Source of the DNA: Callaeas wilsoni
Lineage: Eukaryota; Chordata; Aves; Passeriformes; Callaeidae
NCBI GenBank assembly: GCA_013398955.1
Contig: VWPU01003223.1
Span: forward strand, 644,162 to 708,161
DNA: 64,000 nt
Reading direction: 5' to 3'
Shown: positions 28,826-41,008 of the stretch, one piece after another
Numbering within the stretch: position 1 is the first letter of the stretch
Layout: each line of letters begins with the position of its first letter
Program-made: the position numbers and the translations under genes
The notes under the pieces: model-generated
The model's database searches: none
What the model saw: only the letters and a program-made list of their open reading frames with translations
What the model was told of the DNA's origin: nothing

Positions 28826-28935
28826 CACAGAATAGGATCACAGCATCCCTCAGACTGAAAGGGACCTCAGGAAGCCTCAGATCCCATTTCCTTCCCAGAA
28901 CAGGGCCAGCTGATAGGAATACACTCAGGTGAGCT
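28826..28935 (-). mobile_element. CR1 3'-end fragment
   Basis: The plus strand shows AATCACAGAATAGGATCACA followed by a segment like the CR1 3' UTR (CTGAAAGGGACCTCAGGAAG and a Pro-rich TTCCTTCCCAGAAC run). It matches the reverse complement of an avian CR1 terminus, with divergence. Only about 110 bases can be aligned by eye, so it is a short, old, 5'-truncated copy in the minus orientation. Confidence 0.6.
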
Positions 28936-31900
28936 GATTTCAGTATCAATGAGGAACTCTCACACTAATTGGGACCCAGCTCACTAAGGATAATGCATCC
29001 ATAACTTCACTGGAAGGAAGACGGAAGGGAAGAAAGAGTGGGGGGAGTGCTGATGAGCCCTACTACCCAAAATCAGGACACGTGAAGAATCAGCAACACT
29101 TATCCCTCCACCTAACGCTGAAAGTAAATAGTAACATCAAAGTTTGGGGAGAAATTGTTCATTAGATGAGGGACACACAATGAAATCTTTTATTCCTCAA
29201 CAGATATGTGGAAGTTACATGTCCTTGACTTCATACGCAAATTACCAGATCGAGAATTCCCACAACCACCTCATTGTATGTGTCACTCCTACTTGCTTGT
29301 TCCTCTCAGGAGTAAAGCCAAACCGCATCACAAATTGACATGACAATTTAGAATGTTTCTCTCTGCTAAGATTTGTTTCCTTCTTTTTTTTTTACTGCAC
29401 ATTCATTATTCATTTTCTTTTAAATAGTCCTAATGATAGCATGATATAGAAAGTTACATATGTAAATCTTTGCTGAATCAGGACCAGAAAGATTCCTATC
29501 ATTTCCTGCTATTTAAAAAACCACTTCCCTGTGACCAGCCTTACCACTTTAATTTTTATTATAATTATTCTTGGGGTCTGCAGCTAGCCTTCCCAAAATG
29601 TAGAGAAACAGATGCATAATAAAAACTCTACTTATACCCTGGATGAGACTAATCAATATGACTCTAAATCGTGTGTTTATTTCCACTTTTTTTAAGGGAA
29701 ACAGCAACTGAAAAGCAACAACTTGTATCTGGTGGATGGGTAATTATGGACAGCAAGTGTCATTTCAATATAAATAGGGGAAATAAATGTAAATTACACA
29801 ACACTTAACTCTTACGAATTGGCTGTTAACTGAGACAATAGTCTACAAGATGTTGTTTGGAGTATCTCATTAATAAAATTCAAAATTGTTTTCAGCAATT
29901 ATGTGCAATCATTGTCATTTTATCACTGGCCAAAAGTAGTCTCTCACTGCATGCTTCAGCATATAATTGTATCACAGGTTGCCAAGAAAACCATCCTGTC
30001 TATAGGGGAGATCTGGAGCTGTACCACACCAACACAGAAGTGTCACACACAAGCAAAAGAAAATGCTAGGTCAGAGAAGGGCCTGCTGTTAGAGAAGACC
30101 AATAAATGTTCTTAAAAACCAAGAACAGCATTTTCGAACAGTGATGGGTCACTTACCTGAACTAATTCTAGGTGCTCTAGAAATACATCTTTCAAAATGC
30201 CTTGTTTTGACTTAAGATGTTTTTTGTAGCTGAGTTTTACTCTCAAGATTAACCTTCTGGTGTGGTTGATAGTATTAAGCACATCACACTCATTTGTGAA
30301 TTACCTTGACAACCTGCTCTGCAGAAGGCAAGTAAGACACTGATTCTGCAGCAGCACAAGTAGTCCCACCCCACTCAGTCCCTGTAATGGTATTTTCGGA
30401 GGGACATAAGCAACAAACAGTTATCCTGCAGCCTTGCACAGCTAGTTACCCACGAGACCAATCACCATTTCCTCGAGTACTATGGAGACCGTGCCACAAA
30501 CAGTGCTTGTTGGCTTTTACCTGTAGCAAACAGCCAGAGCTCAGTCTGGGACACAGCAATCTGGGCAGAGGCCAACACAGAACCAGCAGCTGAAAACACC
30601 CTATAGCACCTGGATGTCCCCTCTTCCTCTCTCCATACCCTACATCCAAACTCAAAGTTTCTCCCACATGTCCTAGCTCTATGCTTCACGCTTCCAGGCA
30701 ACCCACATCATAATTCCATCAGTCCCTTCATCCTCCCTGAAGGTTCCCATAGCTTATTCCTTCCCCTTGCCCTTACACACACCTTCACACCTACCTTGTC
30801 CTTGTCTGTTGCTGGCACACATCAGCCTTGAAGGCACAAAGTTAGTGACAGCCCAGTTATTTCTGTGAGTTTAACACACTGCAATGTCAGAATCTCCTCA
30901 GCTGGAGCACAATTCCAGACCTTTTTTTGCAGGGACTTATGCCCACTTAGGCAGAAATAGCAGCAACAGAAATAAGCATAAACTCAAATGAGAGCATGGT
31001 GGCTACTCCACCGTCTCCTGCATACACATGGGACACACAGGGGCTTGCCCACATCACTGACAGGAGCTATTCTTGAGTGACATTTGGAGGCTACCTGAAA
31101 CCTGTCCGAGTGGAACGATGGAGGTAACTAGGCCTGGAAAGTTTGGTGGACATGTATTTGGGAGGTGAACTTGCCTACAATTTGTGTGTGTGTGTCTTGC
31201 TGTAGCTTTTATTCTTTACCATGCAATTGTAAGCAAGGTCCTGGAACACTCAGCAAATATTACCAGAAAACTCACCTCCTGAATCCAGCTTTCATCAGTA
31301 GTGAAAGCTCCCAGCTTTTTTCTCCATCCATTCCCTCCTCACAGATAGAACTTGACACATCAAAGAACGTAGGGAGTCTTCCTCAACTGTCACTTGCTAA
31401 TTTTCTGAGATAAAAACCTGGTCTTACACATTTTAGCAGTGATGAAAATTTGTTTTTATAAGCATGGGTTTAGATACTTGAAAAAGCCCCACACATTCCA
31501 AAGTATTCCTTCAGACTACCAAAAGCATAAAATATACATGTTTCTAAGCAAAAATGTACAGCACTTTTATAAGAGAACTGAGAAAAGTTAAAGATAGAAA
31601 AATAACAAAATTAAAAGGAATGTACAAAAAGGGAAAGATTCACTTCTCCTGTCAGCACTCAACTCAATGAAGTTAACAGAGTCATTCAACTGAAGAAGGA
31701 AATCTGACCAGCCTTCTCTTGCTGGTCCAAAAGCACCTAAGTCTTAGCTAACCAATAAATCTATCTCGAGTTCTGCAAGCAGTGCTCCCACCAAAAGTCA
31801 ACCAATGCCTTTCAGAAGGGTCAGTTTTAGGCACGGGTTAAAACTGAAATCCAAGTCAGCTGTGCTGTACCTCCCGAGGGGAGGGGGACAGACCAAAGCA

Positions 31901-32919
31901 GGGGCAGACAGAGTAACTGCCTTACATGGGGGATGATGACAGATAGCTTGACAAGTACCATAGTGACTTGATAAAATGTTTCACACACACAAATTATGCA
32001 ATGCAGCTAATGACTCGACAAGGGCGGAAGGAGGCTGGAAAAGCAGAACACCGTTCATTCATTCTGATGTCATGTTGTTCATACTTTACAGAAGCATGCG
32101 TTTGTGTTTTGACAACCTGCCAATCCATCACTACCTAAAGCTCAAGACTTGCTGTAGGCAATTTGACCCTTTTCTTCCTTTCCTACGCCCTCTTGCTTAT
32201 TCTGAAGAATACAGGCTCTCCGGTAATAGTATTTGATGTTTTTAAAGGGAGGCCACAGTTTAGGAATATTTTGCGTGCTGAGAAAGCCCACAGGCACTCT
32301 CAGTATTTTCTGTGTAATTGCAGCTAGCCCTCTCATGAGGAAGAATGGAAATTATAGTTTTGTTATTCAGATTTTTTCAAAGTCAGGACTAAAGTGAGAG
32401 TGGGTCTAGAACTTCAACCAAAACAGAAGCTTTCAGCAGCTTTGGATAATTAGGTTAACTTAGTGTGGACTTTTGCCTTGTTTCTTTACTTCTGCTTGTT
32501 CACATAGTTATGGCTATAAAAATAAAATCGTGCCTCCCGATACAAAGGTTCACAAATATAAGGTTCACATGCCTTATTTTTTCCACAAGCAGTGCTACCT
32601 GGGTAGAAGGACAGATGAAGATACCTGGCTGTACCAAGTTCTTCAGTTGCCATTCAACAGCAGGGTTAGAAATGTGATGGGAGTCACTTGAATTACAAGA
32701 CTTAAAATAAGGAAAAAGTAAAGGGTAGGTCACAACCTAGTATTTGAAAGGGTAAATAAAAGTGATGGGCTATACACTTTCCACCTTTACTTTCCATACA
32801 AATCAGGTATCTACAGCCTGTACCACAAGCACACTCAAATAAAAAATATTACCCAAAAAGAACACACTACAGCATTTTGCATGGCTTGTTTTTCAGTGTG
32901 GAAGTGAGGGGAGATCCTT

Positions 32920-33015
32920 TTTTTTCTTCTTCTTAAACTGTCTTTATCTCATCCCACAAGCGATTCCTCCTTGCTTTGCCTTTCAGTTCTCATCACCATC
33001 CTGCTGGATGCAAGC
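32920..33015 (+). mobile_element. Fragment of the same LTR type
   Basis: TTAAACTGTCTTTATCTCAT at 32932-32951, followed by CCCACAAGCG and then TTCTCATCACCATCCTGCTG, matches the R-U5 part of the LTR at 53114-53465 with moderate divergence. Only about 90 bases are recognisable, in the plus orientation. The sequence to about 33090 is more GC-rich than its surroundings and may belong to the same insertion. Confidence 0.5.
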
Positions 33016-35290
33016 CGGTCCCGAGGGGCTGACCTTCCAGTTAGAATCAGCCCACCACTGAGGGGCCTGCTAGGTGGCAGTTCTACAGGTAAAGGAAAAT
33101 TGGAACTGGGGTACACCTGCAATTTGATCACTTACTTCTTTCAAACATCCAGAAAACAGCATTTGTTCAGTTTTATTCACATATAATCGCATTTGAACTA
33201 GAAATTTAGCTCATCATTGCACCTGATTAGGCACTGCCTCTCAAATCAACAAACCCTTTTCAAATGCATGCCTAGCCTGATAACAAATTGCTTCTGCCTT
33301 CTCCATGCTAAGTACCCTTACAGGAATTTAAGGCAGAATTTATAAGTGCTTAGTGTCCTGAAAGGTGTTAATATTTAGTCACTCACTCAACACCTGATTA
33401 GGGATTCACAGCAAGTCAAGCCAAAACTCCCTTTTACCCCTTCCTGTAATTCCCTTCTACTACTGCTCACACCATAAAGTAAGTAAAGCACTTAATGCAG
33501 TTTTACACACAGATGAAGCATTGCACCTGAAATAATCTTTTAAAAAGCACAGGCAAAGGCAATTCATCCCTGGCTCATGTGACCTCTCCTCAAAAGTGTT
33601 TCTATTATACCTATATCCACCCGACTAAATGCTGATATCCTCATCCAACCAAAACTTACTTCAAAGCCTTAGGAGTTTCTCCAGACATTACTTGAGCAGC
33701 AGACTAGGTGTTAAGGTCAGCACAGACCAATTTCAGGCAAAAAATAAAAAGGCTCTATTTTATAGACAATTGAAAGAAAACAACAGAAAATCCAACAAGT
33801 CTGAATATTAAAATCTGATGTGATTACATGACACCACTGATGACAGAATATACTCAAGTTGAGAGCACCGAGTGCTCCCTGCTGCCTTGCACATTACACG
33901 TTTCCACTAGGACCAGGCTGTGTCAAACAAAATGTGGAATAATAATTTCCACCCTTTTGCACTATTTTGCTCTAGCCCAAGTGACCACAGAGAATTAAGA
34001 AACAAGCTGTGCCCAAGTCTAGACAAAGTGTTCTTATTCACAAATCAAGGATTTCCTCACACAGTCATCCTACCATGGGTTTTAAAAGACTGAAGAGAGT
34101 CATGCTCCCCTGACCACAGACTACAGAATTTAGCTGAAATGCCATACACTGGTTCACACAAAAGTGAGAAGCGGGGGGGGGCTTGTGCATTGGCATCATA
34201 GGAGTAAAACAGACACCACGTACCTTCCTGACATACCAAACGACAAAACAGATGCCAGGACACTGCGTTGCCTCTGAACACAGGGTACCAAGCTGACATA
34301 CACATGTGGACACAGATCAGGCCCCCAGGACTTAATGGAAAGCCCATACATGGGAGCTAGCCCACAGCCAGCAAAACTGGCAAAAACTGTGGAATGCTAC
34401 AAGAGAAGCACACCATGCTGACCGTGCATGTTCTGGGCACCACAGCAAAGGAAGGAGGAAGGCCAGATAGAAGTGCTTGCTGGCAGGTCAAGTTGGCACT
34501 TGCACTGACAGCACAAGAACCACCTACCTAACATCCAGGAACCATTACCAACCTTCACAGACACACTGACACAGAATCACCCTGTCAGTTCAGTTGCTTG
34601 CAGGATCAGAGCTATAGCTACACACACATTGACCACTGAAAAACAATCTCCAGAAAAGGGCTGTCACCACACAAGCAGGAGGGTTTTATTGTGTTGACAG
34701 TTCCAGCTAATCTGAAAGCAAGGTAATAACCTGTGAGAGCATTTCATGACTCTCTATTTCTCAGCCCAACAGCTTGTCCCCACCTGTGTCTACACAGGAG
34801 AGCACTAAGCACAGGGTAGGGTGAAAGATGCAAGACCTAGAATTATAAGCCATTTACCAAAGTTACCTCCTCTTGCCTCTAGGTAGAAACATCCTAGAAG
34901 TTATAGTGGTATAATGATCCAGGTGGTAAATAACCCTTGCAGGGTAAAACTTCCCATAGTCATGAAAAACACTGCCTGGAGGAAAAGAAAAAGAAGTAGA
35001 GATGTTTGAAAAAACATTTTCTTTCTGTCCAACACTTTACTCATTGAAAGTTCAGAGACTTGGGGAAGTTTTTATCTATATAACAACATTTAATCCCCCA
35101 TTTGCTTCTACAATAAAAACAGAAGAAGCAGCTGTATTTACAGTTTACAGCTGAGAATTTTTTTTTTATTACCATGTCAAATCATTCATATTGACTTAAT
35201 CATCAAATCCATTTATGCTATTACAACTGTGGTGATAAGTTAGTGATAATACAGTTTAACCACAGCACATCGAAATTTTACAACTATCAC

Positions 35291-35316
35291 TTTAAGTTTT
35301 CTGTAGAAAACTTAAA
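35291..35316. other. Perfect hairpin, 11-bp stem
   Basis: TTTAAGTTTTC (35291-35301) and GAAAACTTAAA (35306-35316) are exact reverse complements around the 4-base loop TGTA. Function unknown. Confidence 0.75.
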
Positions 35317-38300
35317 CCAGTCTAAGTTTCCTGTGGCCTGTATAGGATAGGTTCTTTGCTTGTGGCACTTCAGGCAGTGAAATTCAGGCACTGGAATTTG
35401 TAGAAATTTCCATGGCAATTCTGTGAAACTCATTTCCATCCCATTGCCTCAGTCCTAAAATCCTCTTGCACACTCTGGAAACATAGGGAGACACTGTACT
35501 AGAAGTTGGCAACCCCTTTGCTAGGGCTACACCGCATTTAGAAGGGTTAGAAATCTTTCAGAAGAGAAAACTTGTCTGGGTGAATAACTACCAGTGTGGC
35601 ATGATTAAACAGTACTCCCATGTCACAAGCAAGAGAATGAATACTCAGAGCAACACCCTCAGACATTCTACTTAAAATGTCATCGCCACCATTACAGAGC
35701 AGAGAGCAGTCCTTTCTTTTGTGTACATAGTGCACACCATTGTAGGACCGTGTTTCCCACAGACACTTAGAGTTCAGCATACGAGGCAAATAATGAAATA
35801 CAACAGCCAACACGATGGAGTCTGCCCGAGAGGCATGAAAAGGTAAAAAAGAGCAGAAGACAACTCAACCAATACTAATGAATCAAGAAAGAACATGGCA
35901 CTGTGTACAAACTTTCGTAAACACTGTCAATGAGCTGTATTTTTGCTTCCCCTAACCTGCCCTATTATGAACATGACAATCTCATGTAAGGCACTAGATA
36001 ACATTAAGTTTGCCCTTCAAAATATAACAACATTGTTAAGGAGCCTGTCATTTCCCTTTAATTAATGCCCTGCTGCATCTGACAGACATCAAGTGTTCAT
36101 AGCTCACACCAATGAATTTCAGCTTTGAATCCTGTGCAGGTGTCAGCAAATACTGATTTTTAATGGCAAACACAACCAAAAGGAGAAACATTATTGTAAT
36201 CAGATGAGCTTAAAAGCTCAGTGATTGCTACAGGTTAGGAGGCATGCAGTGGAAATCTTAATATATATGAGAAAGGAGACCCCAATTTTGTCAGTGATGC
36301 CAATTCAAAAAGAATATTTCCGAAGAAGGTAGGCATAAGTTAATAACCCTGTGTGAATGTCATTCCAACATGTACATCCAGCATAAAGTTAGGTGCTGGC
36401 ATGCAAAGGCCTTGGTCCTCGCCTGACGCATTCTGCCACTGAAAACTTCTCATTTGCCCACTTCCACTCAAGGCCAACATGGGTGCAAACAGCCCCCAGC
36501 CTGCAGAGGACCCAGTTACAACCCCAACTTTCATGTGAACAGTCAAAGTGCAATTTGAAGTGCAACTGGTGACTTGGCAACAGCAGAAAGCAGCATGTAC
36601 TCTTTGCAAGAGTTAGTCTTCCTAATGCCACAAAACTAGCAGGTATCAAATGGTGTGCAGTGACTCTCAGATGCAGACTGATGATGAAAGATCACCACTT
36701 CATATGAAGGCTTTCTGATTTAATTAACATATAAAGATTACAAGTAATAAAAAGGACTAACTGTAATCTGGATACTTTTGAATTACTGCACCAGAAAACT
36801 CAGTTGCAACTGAAGTACTCTATCAGCTCAAAAGCCAGAGGAAATTCTCCAGTTGAGGTTGAAAAATCCTCTGAAGTCTACCCAAAAAACTACTCATCCT
36901 ATTTTACTCCAGTCAGCATTATTCTCTGCAACAAGTTTGGGAGAATTTACACAGGCTTGTATCCTGTGCTGCATTCTATACGATACATCAGCCAAATCTT
37001 GTGATTCAAATCCATCTGCTACACACTGCACAGCAGAAAAACAGAATGAGACTGGGGAAAATTTATCTTGCCAGATAGAAGCAGAGCTGTGTTATTGACC
37101 TGCCAACTAGAAAGAGTTGTGAATTTAGCTGGTCCTTCTGCTCAAAGAAACTTGCTCCTCAGCTAGATCTGTAGCTAAATAACATATGTATGTTATATGT
37201 ATATCTAAAACACAAAACATACACATACACGAATATAATATGCAGCTATTAAGTCCCAGTACATGGCAACCTGTTAGAGCACACAAAAACGGCAATAAAT
37301 TCATCGGCCTAAGAAGATAAATAATGACATACAAGCCTTTGACAGCCTGGGATACAACATTATGATTTCATTATGGTTTCATCTTGGCTTCCCTCCCCCT
37401 GCCAAATTTGTTTTTCTTTTTTTGAGAGGAGGTTCATGGATCTGACCAAGAATTCAGTTTATCAGAATATCACATAGATAAAAAAACCTTCCCCTCATCT
37501 CTTGGGAACTGTCTGCTTGGGTAGATATATTTGTTAATTTTTAGGTTTATTTTTTTTTATTTGCAAAAAATCATAAAACTCCTCTGCCATTAGACAGAGT
37601 TAAACTGCAGATATTTAACAGGGATTAGTTGCTGTTCTCTTTTCAAAGTACTACTCACACTGAAATGTGGGTCCATCTCTCCCCCTCTACATGCCTCTGA
37701 TCCTTCTTGTTAGGAGTATAGGCAATATCACAATGCTGAAGGATTATAAACAGATTGGGATGATGCCACAGGCCATTCCACTGGAATTAATAATGTTTCC
37801 CTGCAAGGTGTATAATTTTCAGGAGGCTGGGCTGCTTAGGAGACAGGCAAATCTGTGGAGAATTTTCCACACCTCCTATAACAGGCAACTGAGACACTTC
37901 CATATTTTTAAAGTAGCATACAAAGAAACCCTGCTTCTAATACATACATAGAAAGCCCACTCATTATATGTGTTTATTAATTATTCTTCAAATGGTTTGA
38001 AGTTAAAACTTGAACTTTCATTACTGTGATTAGACACTAGAAAACAGCTCCAGTCAAATTTGTCGGTATAGAAAAAAATTGCTCTGTTCCTTTAAGACTT
38101 GCATAATTTAAAAGTGTTTGGAAGTGTCATCAGCACTAGGTTTTGCCAGAAAACAAGGAAAAAAGTTATTCAGTGCTTCCTTCAATGCCTTTTCATCTAA
38201 AGAGTTTATTCTGCAGTCAGGTACAGTGGACATGGAGAAAACACCTGAGATCTGGCCTCTTTTGTGTCCAGAGACTATCTAGTTCCCTCAGATCTTTCAC

Positions 38301-38669
38301 CTATGTACAAAATTAAATTCTTCTTGAAACATTTACAGAGCTCTGGAGTGAAAAGAACACTATTAACACAAACAGTGTAGCTTGCATTTATCTGTATTTT
38401 AAATACTGTTTTATAATGGTCTTTCCACTTCACAGTAAAGAATACCTCTTACTCAGTGGCATCCAACTCTCAGTTAAAAAATACTTGGGAAATAAGAATC
38501 ATAGGGGTAGCTCACTTAGATACATCAATGAGCAGCTAGACAGATGTGGTTATAATTCCTGCAAATCCTCTGAAAAGAAAACAGAAATATCTCAAGTCAT
38601 TTCATTCCCAGGGAACCATCCCTGTTTGCACTATACATGGCATTCACGCTCCTGAGCCAACTGAACGGG

Positions 38670-39489
38670 CACATGTTCCACCCACTCTGACAGGCTGAAG
38701 GCTTCTGCCTCGTCACCTGCTACCGATGCCACAGCCTAACCTGCAGCCCAGCCCTTCAGAAATATGCTGGCACATGTATAGGGACCCAGAGAGTACAGCT
38801 GCCCACCTCAAACACTGCTAAGGCCACAGAAGGACTTTGCCATGAGATAAGCACAGAAGGGAACTTGGACTGTAAGATAAGCCCCCAGAGCAGGAACTTG
38901 GGATTAAAGGTGGTACTATTGTCTAGGTGTTATCTCAGACCTAGGGGGAGGTTAACAAAGCTGGGGTAGAAGAATGTATCACTGATAATGGACAGAAAAA
39001 AATGCAGAATTTATGGGCCACAAGGAAAGCCAACTCAGCAGCTGTGCTGAATCAGGTCTGACTGGGTAAAATGTAATTCTGCCAGGGGAGATCACAACCA
39101 CTGACTCATGGCCCACTGACCCTAGAAACCCACCAACCCAAGAGAAGAGGAAGGCTGAGCATGTGGACTAATTAGCATTGCAGAGCTGTGTAGACAAACG
39201 AGCATTAATTCCTCAGTTAAAATGTATTAATAGCAAAAAACTTTGAACAACCTCAGGATCCCCAGCAATAAGAAGTCTAGGATGAAAGAGGATCAAAAGG
39301 ATGCCACTGGATCCACAGGTGGTGACTATCCTCTACTTGATCGACCTCTCTCTCTCCCCATCCATCCCACATTTCTATTTCTCTCTACCTCATTGTTAAA
39401 CAAAATCTGTACTATTGACTTCAGCACATGGTCTCATTCGCACCTTAATTCAGGCAGAGGCATCTCTCATTAATTGTATCATAACAGTG
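38670..39489 (+). mobile_element. Probable endogenous retrovirus LTR (second family)
   Basis: An 800-bp block differs in texture from its surroundings and has LTR-like order: a GC-richer left part, a TATA-like TGTATTAATAGC at 39223-39234, a pyrimidine-rich CTCTCTCTCCCC run, TTAAACAAAATCTGTACTAT at about 39396-39415 as a polyadenylation-like region, and GGCAGAGGCATCTCTC near the right end. The left end is TGTTCC-like and the right end ATAACA. No retroviral genes are adjacent. The family assignment is from memory of avian LTR texture only. It could be another repeat class. Confidence 0.5.
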
Positions 39490-39610
39490 TTACATGTGCA
39501 ACATTCCCTTGAAGTTCATGAAATTAGTCTTGACTGTCTTGTACTATGACATGTTATGCAGCTGTGGAGGGATGTACAAGAGTGACACAACAGCAAAAAT
39601 TCAGAATCAA

Positions 39611-39647
39611 ATCAACTATATAGCATGGTGGTATCAACTATATAGCA
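39611..39647. repeat. 15-bp direct repeat, 22-bp period
   Basis: ATCAACTATATAGCA occurs at 39611-39625 and again at 39633-39647, separated by seven bases. It lies about 120 bp right of the probable LTR end and may be a simple local duplication. Confidence 0.8.
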
Positions 39648-40978
39648 ACTCTGACACGCTGCAATTTACCACCCACAATCTTCTCCCTGTCTGCAGCTGC
39701 AGATCTTTATGTCCAGAAAAAAAGCACTAGATCTTGATATTTTTTTCAGACTTTAATTCCATTACGTTCCCAAGCAAGTTTTTCTCAACTTAAAAGAAAG
39801 AATTAACTATTTCTCACTGCTGTACAGAAATGTCCAATAGACAAGTGTCAGAGAAGAAATTTCTGCAGAAGTACGATTAGTCTGATGCTGAAAACATATT
39901 TCTCTGCAAAGCTACTGAAGATTCCACCAGGATTTCCTTTCCGCACTTAAGATGCTCTGCAGGAGCATCTGCTTTTTAACTTTAGTTAAACATTATTTAG
40001 CTAGAACTTACAGCACAACTCATGTTACCATGTATTTATTGGATTTACACTTACAGAGAGCTCACAAAGGGTTTGTAAGATTTTTCCTCAGATTCCTGCA
40101 GCAACTGCTACACTTTATCATACAGTTACAAGATGCAGAAAGCAATTTTGTTTCTTGGTCACAAATATTGGCTGTTCAAACTCCTCTTCTGGTCTCAAGT
40201 TCTTCAGAGGGACTGTCTTTTAATCTCATCAAGTAGAAACTACAATACTTCAAATGAAATCATTAATGAACCAAAGTCACCTCCTGCATCCAAAAGTACC
40301 ATTTCCCCTATTATTTAAAGAACCTGAGAATAGCAGCAGCCTTATCATATTAATCTCTGAGCTACACCATCCCTTTTCACGATCTTAACAACTATGGTAG
40401 GGTATTGGCTGGCTTATAACCATCATTCAGAAACTGAGCCTTTACCAAAAAGAGTGAAGCAAAAGAGTATAAGCCTACAGTGACCCCTGCTAATGGATCC
40501 TCTATCCAGCTCTGCCTTGAACTGGAGAGCAAAGCAAAACACAACACAGAGCGAGATACTGCTGTCATAGGTGGGGCAATACGGAGTGCGGCACAGGGCA
40601 GTTATAAAGAACACTGGTCCAATTAGGGAAGTTTGAGCGTCAGGATGTTGAATTCCCTATCATTTCCTGGCACCATTGCCTTTAATTAGGCCTTGGATTG
40701 ATTACTGCCTTTGTTCTCCATTGACCCACCACTGACTCTGACAGGGGTTGTATTTTCCCCTGCTACAATTAGAAGACAAAATTCTGAGTGTCAGCAAGCA
40801 TTACACAGGCAACCATGCTGCTTAAAACTATGGAGCCTTTAGAGAGAGGATGTGTTTGTGACATTAACACATTCTTCTTTCTTAACCGGATACAATAGGG
40901 TAGAGTGGATTCTGCTCCAACAGTAAATTACTGTTGAGGCTAATTTAAATTTGTCAGTGCATTTCTATGCAGTGTATT

Positions 40979-41008
40979 AAAAAAAAAAAAAAAGAGAGAA
41001 AGAAAAAC
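40979..41008. repeat. A-run with purine tail
   Basis: A 15-base A-run at 40979-40993 is followed by GAGAGAAAGAAAAA. It is not preceded by recognisable retroposon sequence. Shorter A-runs occur at 901-913, 6237-6247 and 6355-6368. Confidence 0.7.

Larger units (their letters stand above)
28936..38669. other. Intronic, unique sequence with one LTR fragment
   Basis: No gene is supported. About 33900-34700 is A/C-rich on the plus strand with many CACA and CCA words and few T-runs, unlike its flanks; it may be an unrecognised old repeat. The perfect hairpin at 35291 is listed separately. Confidence 0.45.
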
